Below are positions 24,847 to 36,900 of a stretch of DNA of 64,000 bases, piece by piece. Each line of letters starts with the position of its first letter. Position 1 is the first letter of the stretch. This stretch comes from Nymphaea colorata (Eukaryota; Streptophyta; Magnoliopsida; Nymphaeales; Nymphaeaceae), in the NCBI RefSeq assembly GCF_008831285.2, contig NC_045138.2:7655205-7719204 (forward strand), given 5' to 3'. The notes under the pieces are model-generated. The model was not told the origin of the DNA. It was given only the letters and a program-made list of their open reading frames with translations, and made no database searches. A program made the translations under genes and the position numbers.

Positions 24847-25716
24847 CTATGTCACAATGGTATGCCCAAATGAGTGGCGTGCCCATATCGGTATGCCGGT
24901 GTGGCAATACCGGTATGCCGGTACGTGCCGGTACATTTGGATCTGGTTTCGGGATGAAACCAGATCCAAACCATATGAAAACCTAAAAACAAAAATCGCA
25001 ACGGTGGCGATTGCTTGCACCAACCTTGGGCGGTGGCAGCGGACGGCGGCTCGGTGTTTGACAACAGTTGCGGTGGATGGCGGCGAGTGCTTGAGCCTTG
25101 CAACAACCTTGGGCAGCGGCGTCCGCTACGTCGGAAGGTTTTTTGGGGTTTTTTTCTTTTTGTGTGTGTGTCTTTTTGTTCTGTCGTTCAGAGGGATGCT
25201 TCTTTTGAAATCTTCTTTTTTGCGTGATTTATGCGATAACATTGTTGTGGTTTCAGTCTCCCGCTGCTCAAGAATTGTGTATATTTGCCTCTGTGAAACT
25301 GATTTCTTTATATGTTCAAGTTTCTTTCTTTTGTTTCTTTCCCAAGATAAATCTGATGGTAGTAGGTTCCTTTTCTTTTATATCAGAACTGCAATGTGGT
25401 ATAACAGTATTTGACTCACTTCTGGGCTAATTTCGTTTTGATCTTCTTGATAGGTAATCTCATACTAATTGAGATGCTTTTATGTATAAGCTGCCTATTT
25501 AATTTATCAAGCAGAACCTTCATGACTTATGAGATTATCTATGGATTAATGGAAGGAACATTGTCTTAGTGTGATGATATCATTTGGTTTTTTCAAATTT
25601 TTGAATTAAAAAAATATAATAATATATAATATTCACCATACCGCCATACCAAGATTTACGAAAATGCCATACCAATACCCGTACCCCGCACTCGTACCCG
25701 TACCATTGTGATGTAG
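24847..25716. mobile_element. Non-autonomous hAT-like element (CTATGTNACA family)
   Basis: The left end is CTATGTCACAATGGTA and the right end, in reverse complement, CTACATCACAATGGTA. Flanking 8-mers AGTGGTGG (24839-24846) and GTTGGTGG (25717-25724) match at 6 of 8. Subterminal regions are full of GGTACCGGTA-like words (CCGGTATGCCGGTA on the left, CCGTACCCGTACCA-type on the right). The 202-codon frame starting at 24806 runs across the left boundary and is composed of repeat sequence, so it is not a gene. The ends match those of the element at 43.76-44.80 kb. Confidence 0.6.
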
Positions 25717-25815
25717 GTTGGTGGCTTATTTACTAACGGTCAAACAGGGAAGTGATTGTCCAACCCAAACTGTCATGAAGCGGGTGTTGGCAGCCCTCTA
25801 GCATTACATATAACA

Positions 25816-26062
25816 TAAGCCTGGGCATGGGGCTGGTCCACCCGGCCTGGCTTGATAAGAAGTCGAGCTTGAGCTGGCCTGACACCCGAAACCTGGGTCC
25901 AGCTCAATACCTAAAACCCAAGCCCGAGTCTGGCCTGATAAGGAGTCGGGCTTGGGCCGGCCCAACACCCAACCCGGTGCCTTTTTATCAGGCCCAAGCC
26001 CAGGCCCAAGTCGGGCCGAGTACCAGATATCTGTCAGGTACCCGACCCGACGCGCAGCCTCA
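25816..26062. mobile_element. GGCCCGG-rich MITE-like element
   Basis: Composition and ends (TAAGCCTGGGCATGG on the left, complement of the right end TGAGGCTGCGCGTCGG) resemble the MITE nested in the LINE. The interior is a run of GGCCTGG/GGCCCAA words. No clean 8-bp duplication was found. Confidence 0.45.
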
Positions 26063-26702
26063 ATAATAACTTAGAAGTGTATCAGGACACGTTCGGACAA
26101 AGGAACATGGTGTGAGTGTTACATGAATCTGCATGACTTAGAAGTGCATTAAGGAGGTGTTTGGACAAAAAAAAAAAAAAAGTCTGGTAGTGTCATGTAA
26201 ATATGCTTCAAAGGTTGAGGTAAATTTATGAAACACATTGCTCCATTGTTTTTTGAATTTGTCATTGTCTTTGAGGTAGGTTCATTAAACACTCACATAC
26301 ATTCCAAAGAATGTAGCACTCTTGTTACTTAACACCCTCTAACTTGATAGCGTAAGGGAAAACATTACTGATCCAGGGGTTTTATTGCTAAGTTTCCCAC
26401 CTAATTAAGTTTCTCAAACTCTTTCAAAGGAAAGAAATGAAAAAAAAAAAAACGAAGACAAAGTCTTTAGAGATCAAAGATGATGGTCATCATCACTCGA
26501 GCTCATGAGGGATATCAGTAGAGGTCTAGAAAGTTCATGATAGTGTAATTAGTGACTTCCTCTATCTACAAGGGAGGGCAATATGCTCACTTCTCATTTT
26601 AAACAAAAATCGAGATATCATCTTGCTTAGTCAATTGGGTATGCACATGCCAAACTTTTTATTCACAGTTAAGAGCATTAACTATGAAACTAATTATGTG
26701 TA

Positions 26703-27102
26703 TAAGGATGTCAATATATCAGATTTGAGTCAGATATCCAAGCAAAGCAAACCAATCTGAAAAAATTTAATGTCCAATTAGGAAATCAGATCGGATTCGG
26801 ATTTAATAAATGGCATCCAATCATATTTGGATATACATAAATATTTGACCGGTTTGAGATTCAGATATACATAAATATTTGATTTGATTCAGTTCGGATT
26901 GGATTCATTTTTAGGCAAATATCATGTATCTAATGTTATTACATTTTGAAAATTGGTAAAATCCAGTTCAAAATTTGGATTCGGATATGACTTTTCTTTC
27001 TTTGTATTTGAATCCGAATTCGAATCCGAATATGTGAATATCTAAAAAAGGGGATATGATTAAGGGTATATTCGATCCGAATCCGATCCGTTGACATCCC
27101 TA
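26703..27102. mobile_element. hAT-type MITE (GGATCCGAATC family), copy 1
   Basis: Terminal inverted repeats TAAGGATGTCAA / TAGGGATGTCAA, flanked by TATGTGTA (26695-26702) and TATGTGTC (27103-27110), 7 of 8 identical. The interior is dominated by GATCCGAATCCG / TTCGGATTCGG words and has no coding capacity. Confidence 0.7.
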
Positions 27103-27188
27103 TATGTGTCATAGTTCACTAAAATAAAACTGATATTTATTGACGCAAGAAATAATCTCCAATTTGAAACCTATATGTTGTGTCTTTT

Positions 27189-27259
27189 ATCAAAATGTCC
27201 AATTTACTATACTTGATCTTAGCCAAAAGGCCGAGAAAGGTATCAAAACATCCAATTTA
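27189..27259 (-). pseudogene. Truncated U2 snRNA retropseudogene (5' ~37 nt) with 18-bp target duplication
   Basis: Read on the minus strand from 27243, the sequence is ATACCTTTCTCGGCCTTTTG and continues GCTAAGATCAAGTATAG. This is the 5' end of U2 spliceosomal RNA (family sequence has GTGTAG at the end of this stretch). The similarity stops after about 37 nt, well before the branch-site-pairing and Sm regions. It is flanked by direct repeats ATCAAAATGTCCAATTTA (27189-27206) and ATCAAAACATCCAATTTA (27242-27259), two mismatches in 18. The flanking duplication marks a retrotransposed cDNA and not a gene. No U2 promoter elements (USE/TATA) are present. Confidence 0.8.
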
Positions 27260-27823
27260 AATGTTCTCTATGGGAGATAGGAACATTAAAAATTTAACCA
27301 ATTACATGCCAAAAAGTAAAGCCAGAGAAGGTGGTTTAGTAGAGCTGGCCTTGGTTGCCATGCATGCAATCACTGGCTTGAACCCTATCGATGGTGTCAA
27401 TGAGATGTCCTTGAGGTTTTTAGGTACTCGCAAGGGAGTTCAGGTTTTTGTTTCCTTTGGTACTCATGTATTGTTTGAGATCGATGAGATACCCATAAAG
27501 GATTTTTTTTATCATTATACCAAAAAATAATGTCAACTTTTAACTATTTTAAAAATATATTAGTATTCTTATTTTTGATGTTTTTATTTACTTATAATCT
27601 ATTTTTTCAAAATTAATTTTTTTATATTTTTGGCTGATTTGAATCGATGAACCAACAACCCTGCCCATTCAATTCATATCCTACTTTCACAACACTGTCC
27701 AAGAGGGTATACCAATTATCAACTCTTTGCACTATTTGTTTGTGTCATACATTTGGGATCAATGGACTGATTGAATCAAGGCATGCTTATGACAGCATGT
27801 GCTTTCCTGATCATTAAGCAAGT

Positions 27824-28237
27824 TAGGGATGTGATAGATCGTATTCAAATCAGATATACTCTTTAACGGTATTCGATTTTTCAAACATTCACATATTTGG
27901 ATTCAAAGTCAGATTTGGATATAAAATAATAAGTCATAACTGAATCTGAATTCCAAATCTAATTTCACAAACTAGATCCGATCCAAATCTAATTCTCACA
28001 TTTATATCTAAATCCAAAATTCAAACCAAAGCCAGTCGATTTTTGAAAAATAAGAACATTGGATATAAAATATTTATTTAAAATTAAATCCAATCTGGAT
28101 CCGCTCAAGTGTTTATGTATATTGAATTTTAATCTGAACCCGTTTGGATGAAATCTGAATCTGATCCAATTTCTTAACAGGATATTTGTTGTATATATAT
28201 ATATATATATACCAAATCAGATCTCTTGACATCCCTA
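27824..28237. mobile_element. hAT-type MITE (GGATCCGAATC family), copy 2
   Basis: Ends TAGGGATGTGA / TAGGGATGTCA, flanked by AAGCAAGT (27816-27823) and AACCAAGT (28238-28245), 7 of 8 identical. The interior resembles the copy at 26703 (AATCCAAATC / GATCCG words) and includes a (TA)n run near 28191-28211. Confidence 0.65.
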
Positions 28238-28479
28238 AACCAAGTCCATTGCTATGTTAATGCTGACAATTAGATTTGTAATTATGATTAGTTTATATAC
28301 ATACATTTAGCTACAAATGTTATGAGAAATATTGCCTTGAAAAAGTAAAAGAATGTTGATAAACTCGGTGGAATGACTTCTTTAGCGGCACTAATTCATC
28401 ATAATGTACCTCGTTGTAAAAACACTTTGCCTGACTAAGGGGTGCTATTGAAAAAAAAATTAGGCATGTCAAAAATACG

Positions 28480-28583
28480 TAGTTAATTGTCTGGGGGTAG
28501 GGGCCAGCATTGGGGGCTGCACTGGCCTGGGATTTGAAGTCGAGCCTGGGGCTTGCTGGGCCCGGCTCAATGCCCACCCTTAA
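28480..28583. mobile_element. Partial GGCCCGG-rich MITE end
   Basis: The segment ends CAATGCCCACCCTTA, complementary to the TAAGGGTGGG end of the 21937 MITE, with GGCCCGG-type words just inside. The opposite end is not clear. Confidence 0.4.
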
Positions 28584-28585
28584 CT

Positions 28586-28800
28586 AAGGGGCACCATATT
28601 TCACTTAATAGGCCAGTGATAGTCCAGTCATCAGTTTGATTTCCATATGTGCTACTTTTTTGGACTACAAAAGGTGGTATGTATTACGGTCAAATTATAA
28701 CCATAAGTTCATCCAGGTCCCAACGCAGTTCTAGACCCTGGGGTACGAGGAATGAAGGGTACTTTCGGCTCTCACTTGGGTGGTGGGGTTCTGGTCGCTC
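28586..28800 (+). mobile_element. SINE-like tRNA-derived repeat, copy 2
   Basis: B box-like CAGTTTGATTTCC at about 28631-28643, then the tail CCAGGTCCCAACGCAGT and TAGACCCTGGGG at about 28713-28743. Order and spacing (B box to AGGTCCCA about 80 bp) match the copy at 12.64 kb. The A box is degraded. Confidence 0.45.
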
Positions 28801-31800
28801 ATCCAAACTGAGAACTTTAGATCCTAAACACAAATTGATGCATCTAAATTTTGCAGTGAGAGATCTCGGATACAGAAACGAAATAAGTTGAAATTTTAGA
28901 TCCTAAACTTTGCAGACTATACTACGAAGAGATAGAATAGTTCTAAGAAATAACAAGACTGAAATTTGACTAACTGAAGTAAATGCAAGAGAAAAAAAGG
29001 AAATTATCACTAAAATTTTCTCAAGCCAAGATCCAATAGCTCTCTCTTACAAATGATCCCAAGGCTCTTTAATTTGGATTTGTGATCTAGGAGAAGATCC
29101 ATACCAAAGTTCAAATTTTATCAAAGTATCTAAAATTTGAAATGAATTTTTAATGTAATTTCAATCCTTCCAAAAATGGAGAGATTGGAAGGGAAAGGAA
29201 CGGATGTTCATTTTCTTTCCTTTCTTCTCCATTCCCTCCCCATTAACTTTCCTTGCCTTTCTTCCCGTTTCCCTTCCATCTATTCATTTTCATAACAGAT
29301 CCAGAAACAGTGTTTATTTCCGTATTGAAATTTTCATGACAGTCTTTTTATTTACATGTAGGTAACCCTTTAAAATTTTAAAACCATATAACCAGTGCCT
29401 CTTAACCTGAACTTTCTGGTTCTAACTCTTACCTGAACCCAAAAAGAAAAAAAAAACTTGTTAAAACAATAAAAATGAAATTCAGTGTCAGATTGTAATG
29501 TCCAAAAGTTTTCAGCTAAGGTTTTTTATTCATGAGGTTAACAAAAATCAACCTTCAAGTTCTTATTCAATAGCTTTCGTAAAAAGCGAATCCATATATT
29601 ATTAAAAAAACATAAGTTCTCCCTTTTCCAATTATAAACAAAAGGCAATACCAAAAATGAAATTTATCCAACAAAAGAACATCTGAAACAAGAGTGCACA
29701 ACATAAAACGAAGCTATATTTAAGCAATTAGAAATAATTAACATGCAAATCTCATAGTAAGGAGAAGCAATATTTTAAAACAAACGATACTTTGAAAATC
29801 ACTTAAATTTCAAGGCTCCACGAGTTTGAAAATAACACCAAAAAAAAAAAACAAAAAAGCAGAAATTTGTGACAGTGATCTGCAGCCAACAGTTTTCCGA
29901 GGAAAAAGATTTATTTCTGTTGGCAGTTCCGTGTTCTTCCTGACCGATATGTGTGTGTGTGTGTGTGTTTCAAAAGAAGCAGACAATGACAAAGAAAGAC
30001 AGATGTGCAGCCTTATCACATTGCATTAAATATGTCAAAGGATATCCTTATCATTGTGCTTATTCCTTCCATGCAGATATGTTTTATAATTCATAAATAA
30101 ATGATTATTTTTGAAATTTTAAAACACAACCACTGTTGATGGAATCGGTTTGTACCACGACTCTTCGTACCAGTGAGTCGTAGCTCGTACCAGTAGCAGA
30201 GGCCACACAAATTGCTTTATTTATATATGGATACCTCTTTAATTTATATTTATTTATTTAAAAGCATCTTTTAAAGTTTAAAATTTAAATCATCAATCTC
30301 TTTTAACCAAAAAATTCTAGCACCGCTACTAACTCAACTCAGTGGCCTCTCACGAAGGAAAGATCCTGCCCGATTCGGCTGGTATTCGGCCCTTTGTTCA
30401 ACCGATACACGCCGGTTTGGTACAGACGATACCCGCTTGGTTGTAAAACGATTCAGTTCGGGTGCGACACCGACACAGAGGCGAACCTTTTTACAGTGTA
30501 CAACGAGGTGAATGGCTTTTCAAAATGATGCAGATACAAAGCCGTATCGTCCGTATTGAATCGGTCTATATATCTAACAAATAAATAAAGCTAATTTAAT
30601 TTTTTTTAAAAAGAGAGAGAGAGAGAGAGAAGGAGATTCTTGTCGGCTGGGGCTACGTATCGGCCGATCCTAATTATGACAAACAGACAGGCAACTTTTA
30701 CTTGTGAAATATACATTTCTATTAATTCTTATGACCCTTTACCCATTAATGATGTCTAGGATTGATTTTAGACAAAATATATATAAACATTCTACCATGT
30801 TTGTAAATACTAATTCAACATAAAACACGTTTTAATTCAAATTGTTTTTAGGAAAGACACCTATTTTCTGCATAAAAAATTTGATGTCATTAGAGCAGTT
30901 CAATTTTTTTTATTACTACAAAAACATGTTAAACTCAAAAATTGACTGATTTAATTTATTATTCTAATTAAAAACACTTCATTTGTACATCCCTCAGCTA
31001 TGCTACACGGATCGAAACTAGAAATTTACATCTTTCATTTAAGATAGCCTTTCCAACCACACTATAAGAAACAAAATTTGTTGTTTCGAGAAACTTTCCT
31101 GCCAATGAACAGAAGATCCTGAGAACATTAGTTCCAGCTACGAAACGCTATTTCATCATCCCTATCTATCCGCTAGAAGTTGGAAGGAATGACAAAGACA
31201 ATATATAATAAAGAAATTGGCTCAGAGGTTTATTTTATATTTTATTTTTTTATTGATAGGTGAACCTACTTGGATTTATACTTAAAAGAAACTCACCTAA
31301 ATATTACAACTCTCAGTCTCCTTCAACTTAAAATATTTTCAGCAGTGCCCCTCAAGTTGAGGAACAGTCAGCATGTTAGGCGTCTAACATGACACTGCAT
31401 GCTAGTGATGTAAATGACAAATATACCCTTTATTATAAACCATAAGGCTTCCCCCATTATAAAGGTAAAAGTAAAATTTAAAATTGTTTTTTATGTAAAA
31501 TGGAATACCCATCTGCTGCAATGGTAAAACACAGGTTCCTACAACATACAATGCAATTCAAGAACGTTATATGCAGCATGTAAAAGTGTCATATCCTCCT
31601 ACCTTTCATAAATATATTTATTGTTTATTTATTTATTTTTTCTTGGTTTTTATATATAGGGAAACGAACAAATAAAAATTGGAGAATTTTCAATTTTGGA
31701 CCTAGTTTTTTCCCACCATTTAAGGAAAAGTTTGGTGGGACTTATTAAGTTTCAAATTCGAATAGAATGATTCTTATGAAAAATTTAATATTATAGATTA

Positions 31801-33380
31801 ATACGATGATGAAGATTTAATTTTATAGATTAATATGATGATGCTTTTCGATCTTCCCAATAACACGGAAGTCACTCACTCTCTCTCTCTCTCTTTTGGT
31901 TGCCAATATTTTATTAGAAGTATATGCGAAACTATCTTTCATTTAATTCTTAGAATTAGCACAATTTTTTTTAATATACGTGATTTAATTCTGGCGAAGT
32001 TTATAAAAGTTAGGTTTTATGAAAACAAAGCTTTTTAATGAGTTTTCGAATCTTTATTTATTTGCTTTGATGATACATCAAAACCTAGGTTTTCATGAAT
32101 AACTTGAAGGGGGCTCAGGTTTTTCACTCCCTTTTAAAAACTTCAGGTTTTACCAAAACTAGGATTTTTGAAGCCCAATTTTGATGTTAAGTGAAATAAG
32201 GATATTAAGTGTGGATTTTAATTTAGAGTAATCAAACACACTGCCAGTTATGGCTTTTCGAATAAAAAAAACCTAGTTTTGGAGGATCATCCAAGTGATT
32301 CCAATGCCAATTGCTTTTGAAAATATAGTAATGGTAAAAAAATTAGTAATGATGAGATCAACATGGTAGTGATTTTGAAAATACCAACTTTTGTAATGAT
32401 GCTTACATTTCCACATGTTCTTCCTTTTTTTTCAATAAAAAACAAAAAAAAACTTCATGTCAAATCACATTCCTAAATGGACTTGACATATATGCTTCCT
32501 TTTCGTTGATTGCATCTATTCCTATTCAATGATAAATCCCACAAAAAATGCACACAAAAATATAGCCCTTTGAGTTCCTTTTTTTTTCATTAAATAAACC
32601 AAGGGAAATTCCTGACAATGAACTCTTCAAAATCGACCTTTTTCTGGATTTTTTTTAATTTTTGTTTAAAAAGTAAGAACTTTAATATCTGATAAATTAG
32701 AAATGCTAGTATTTTAGGATTCAGGTCTATGAGAATTGTTGCTATACAACATTTCTTTTGACCTTTTTTAAACTTAAGAGGAAGGGCTTTAAGTCGAACT
32801 GCTAATCAAGATGTTCTCGAATCCGCCCATAAACATTACGGTTCTGCATTGGTTTGATAGGATTAAAACATGTGGAAAGATCTCCAATTCTATTTTATTG
32901 TAGAATGTGGGATTATTTTATTTTAGCGGAAAATTATCATAAACCTTTTGACAGATATTAAAAAAACACACATGCTCAAATCTAAAATAAAATAACTATC
33001 ATAAACTCATGCATTTTTTATTTTATTTTAAATCAATTATTTGCTAGGTAAAGGGGTTGGAATGAGCGATATCTTGAGAGAACTAGAAATTAGATTAAAA
33101 AAAAAAAAACAGAGCAAACGAAAGACAAAGGAGAGGGCCAATTTGTCATTGACGTGGAACCTGTGCCAAATGGTAAGTTCACTGTGTCCTTGACCGCTCT
33201 CCTGTCTATGGATCTTGAAGGTGCGTTTCGTTCGTTCGTTTTGAGAGTGACAAAGGAGAGAAGAGGCAGAGGGTCTCCAAATCCAATCATCTGTTCTTGA
33301 CGCTGCCATAACAAGAACAGTACGGCCTCTGGTTTATTATTATTCGGAGCGCACGACGAGGTTCGATGGTGGTGAGAAAC
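28801..33380. other. Intergenic DNA, no gene recognised
   Basis: AT-rich. At 30.13-30.66 kb there is a patch of GTACCAGT / CGATACCCG / CGTATCGTCCGTATTG words that resembles subterminal DNA of hAT-like elements seen elsewhere in the window, but I could not define ends. AACCTAGGTTTT motifs at 32.08-32.30 kb resemble the MITE at 4.5 kb. A (GA)n run lies at 30612-30630. Confidence 0.45.
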
Positions 33381-33489
33381 AAATGGAGGCAGACGTCTCC
33401 ATCCTTCACTGCCGCGTTTTTCTGCGTCCACTCTTTCGCTTCTCTCCCATTTCGTGGAATTCTGCTCTGTATAGATACGTTGCTCTGAG

Positions 33490-33909
33490 GTACTCTCTCT
33501 CTTTCTCTCTCTCTCTTCCCCACACCCCGAACTTTTTTTGCCTTTTCGTGGTTGTTTTTTTGTTCAGAGTGATACCCCTGTTTGAATTCGTTCTGTTTCC
33601 TTTAATTCTTTGCTTTTGGTTTTGTGGGTTGTAGTTTTCTTGTTTTTTTTGGTGATTTTTCTGATTGTCCTTCAAGACTTTATCAGGGATTAGTTGAAAT
33701 TTTTGTAGCCTTTGGCGTTTTGTTATTTAGATCTTCTGCACTTGTTCGTTTTTCTTGTGTGTTTCAGTAGGACCTTTATTGTTCTTTTATTCAGATATTA
33801 ATTTCTTGGTTTTCTTCGTTCTTGATTTCTGAAGAGTCCGTTTTATCTTTCGGTTTTCTGACCTGAAGATTTCTTTGTGGTGACACTTTGGCCTTGTTTT
33901 GTCCTGCAG
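33490..33909 (+). other. Probable 5'-UTR intron of the RMR-type gene
   Basis: Donor CTGAG|GTACTC and acceptor TCCTGCAG|CTTC bracket a T-rich 420-bp stretch typical of plant leader introns, ending 88 bp before the start codon at 33998. Inferred from splice signals and composition only. Confidence 0.5.
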
Positions 33910-33997
33910 CTTCATGGTTTAGTTAGTGGCTTGAGCTACTTTGTGGCGAACTGGAAGCTTAAGAAGCCGAATAAGCCTTTTGTGGTTAATTATCACC

Positions 33998-36900
33998 ATG
34001 GGATTGGGATTTCCAGGAGGACATAGAGAAGGATACATAGGCCTTCCCGTCTTGTGGATTACTATATTTTTCATTATGGGCACGACAACTGCAAACTTGG
34101 TCTTGATTGGGAAGAACGTTTCTTTAACATTCGAGGATATGGAAGCGAGCTTCAGTAAGAATTAAGCATATATGAATCTTAGTATGTAGTTTAAGAAAAA
34201 TTGTCTTTCTATGTTGTTTCTTGGTTTCCATGCTATGTTCTTGTTATGTGTGATCTATTAATTTCCGTGCAGCTGTATTCAGCATGCCTTCAGTACAAAT
34301 AGATGAGGCATCTTGGTGGAGAATTATTCATGTAGGTCCTCTAGTTCTATGGACATAATTAGATAAAAGAACTAAAGCTATTTTCAAGTTTTTATGGTTG
34401 TCGAGAGATGAAGAGCTGATGACCTTGGAAACTTTCATGTCTTGTGGAATGTTGCTTTCAGGATAAGAGACAAGTGCAAGTTGACCATCCTTCTACTAAG
34501 CACCACAGATTTGTAAGCTTAATATGAATAGCAGTTATCAATATCACCTAAGGAATATGTTAAGTGATCTGTATGATGGAAATGATCTTACACTTGCAGA
34601 AAACATATGCCTGTACATGTAAGAGCTGATATGAGATAACAAGCAAATGTCGTGAAAACATCAAAGAGGGTTTGCCTTTGCCAAAATAAAATGCATGAGG
34701 AAATGATGAATCTGAAAACAGTCAAAACAGAAAAGTGAACATTTTCTTAAAGTATTCCTTTGCACGTATTCCTTACTAAATGTTTAGGCACAATGTGAAT
34801 GGTCGAAATAGTGATTTGGTCTGCATCCAATCAGGACTATTCCTTGATTAATCATAGATTCATAGTTCATAGTTGATCTACCAAGTACCAACTGCTGCTT
34901 GTATATCTGGGGAATTGTTGAGCTTATATTCTTGCTGAATTGCAACCATTGTCCTGTTGATACTACTTGTTTTTGTTCACTGATAGTCCCATGACAACAA
35001 TAGGCTATAGTGACTCTTTTTTTATCACAAGAATAGTGGTGGGTGGAGATTGCTGCATTGAAATATCAGAGCAGCGCAGACACATATCCAGGAGGGACAT
35101 AGCAATATAGGCTCGCTTGAATATCTTTTTTGGTAACCTATTTAAAGGGAAACACAGTGCTTCTTTCAAAGCTAAGATACTAAGGACCTACCTAGAAAAT
35201 CAATTGTGCAATCATATAATAACCTTAACTAGATGAAGCGAACAAAAGTATGCAAACTAAAATAGCAAGGGCTTACCTAGTGGATCGATTGATTGTCTAT
35301 ATGCAGTCATATGGTTGGCTTAAAAAAATGAAACCAATTTATTATGGAAAGACTGAATATCATATCAGAGCTGATCATAGCACCCTTACCATGTCCACAT
35401 CATCGTTACATGTAATTAACTTCAGGTAGTGGGTTATTTTGGAACAAAAGTCATTTGAAAATAGATTTATGAAGAATGTTTTATTTTATCCTCTAGCATG
35501 TTGTTGGTATCTTGTAATTTTTGAGCCATACAAAATAGCCACATAAGCATGAACACCCATGGGTTCTTAGTATCTATTCCTATTCATGTGCATTGGTTCT
35601 CTTATACTGGAGAGCAAGAAAGAACAATATAAAGGACTCTTGCAATAAAATGTCTGAAGATGTCAGAAAAAAAAATGAAGACCCATGTTAGAATTCAAAA
35701 GGAAATTGGGCTAATGACTGTCTGACTTCAAATGATAGAAATCCGCCTGTAACTGGAGAAGGGGTCCTTAGATCTCAAGACTAGCTGGTGCAGAGACATA
35801 ATTCTTGTTGATATTTAATGATTTATCTGCTGATTCTTTATTCACTTTGATGCTTTGTATACAATTTGTTATATCTGGTTGGTAAAGTTAGAGATTCTTC
35901 CCTGAGCAGTCTTGCATGAAAAATTTCTCTAAACCTGAAATTTGAAATTTAATTATTTCATAAGATTATCCGTGAAATGAAGTGGTACTTATGTGCTGGT
36001 CATTTTGATATTCAAATCCAACCCTAGCATTTTCGTCCAATCCAAGTTTTCCCCTTTCGTTTCCTTTCAAAGCTAAAGTTTAGATGAATTAATTTGGGGA
36101 CTTTTGAGGCGTCAAAACTTGTTCGCTTTCAACTAGACCGGATTCTATTCTAGGCCTATGATACTGCAGCAAAGAAATTCGACTCATAGTGTTTGGATGG
36201 CTTATTATGATCCTTCCTTAGTGATTCAGTTTGTGTCAAGTGGAAGGGTGGTTGAACTGTATCCCCTAGTCTAACAGAAAGTGTTATTTTTTTACGTTCA
36301 TGTTCTTATTCAAAAAATGGAGAGTACTTCTCTTTGGTTCTGCGGATAGGGTTTAGCTCTTTGATCTTTCCCTTTGAGATATACATTTCTACTGATGTGT
36401 ATGTTTCAGAGGTCAGTTTTGTTGGAAGTGAACGTAAAAAAACTTTATGTTAGTCATGGTTATTTTATTTGTTGATTTGTATGATTGCTGGAAGTTGCAT
36501 CTGTTGCTAGATGTGAGGCTTTTCTTGTTTTGCAACAAAATAAATAGAGAAATCATAGACTGTTCTCACATTCATTTCCTTTTTCTTGCATTGGAAAGAT
36601 TCTGAAAATGAATTGTTGTAGAACATAAAATTGTACTCACGGTCTTATTCAAAAAAGAAACATGTCTGCTGTTTCCTTTTCCTATTGGACTCACTACTTA
36701 GTAGCACTATCAGATGGAGCTCATCATTGTTACCTGCACATTTGCAGCTCCAGTTGTTGTAGGTTCAGGAGAATGTGGGATGCTATTTTTGGCTGAACCT
36801 CTTAATGCCTGCATCCCATTGACTAATGATGTTGCTGGATTAGAAGTTCCAAGATCCCCATTTGCATTAATTATTAGAGGAGGGTGCACATTTGAAGACA

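Noticed and set aside
24806-25414. 202-codon plus-strand frame
   Set aside because: It crosses the left boundary of a hAT-like element and is built from its GGTACC-type repeats and a T-rich stretch; no domain.
25816-26062. 8-bp target duplication for the GGCCCGG-rich element
   Set aside because: ATATAACA and ATAATAAC align only with a shift, so I did not claim a duplication.
27261-27530. 89-codon ORF beginning just after the U2 fragment
   Set aside because: Open and with plausible composition, but no recognisable domain, splice partner or homologous copy; could be a fragment of an old element.
33037-33675. Overlapping minus-strand frames of 78-113 codons
   Set aside because: They lie opposite the leader of the RMR-type gene, rich in CT/GA runs, and have no domain.
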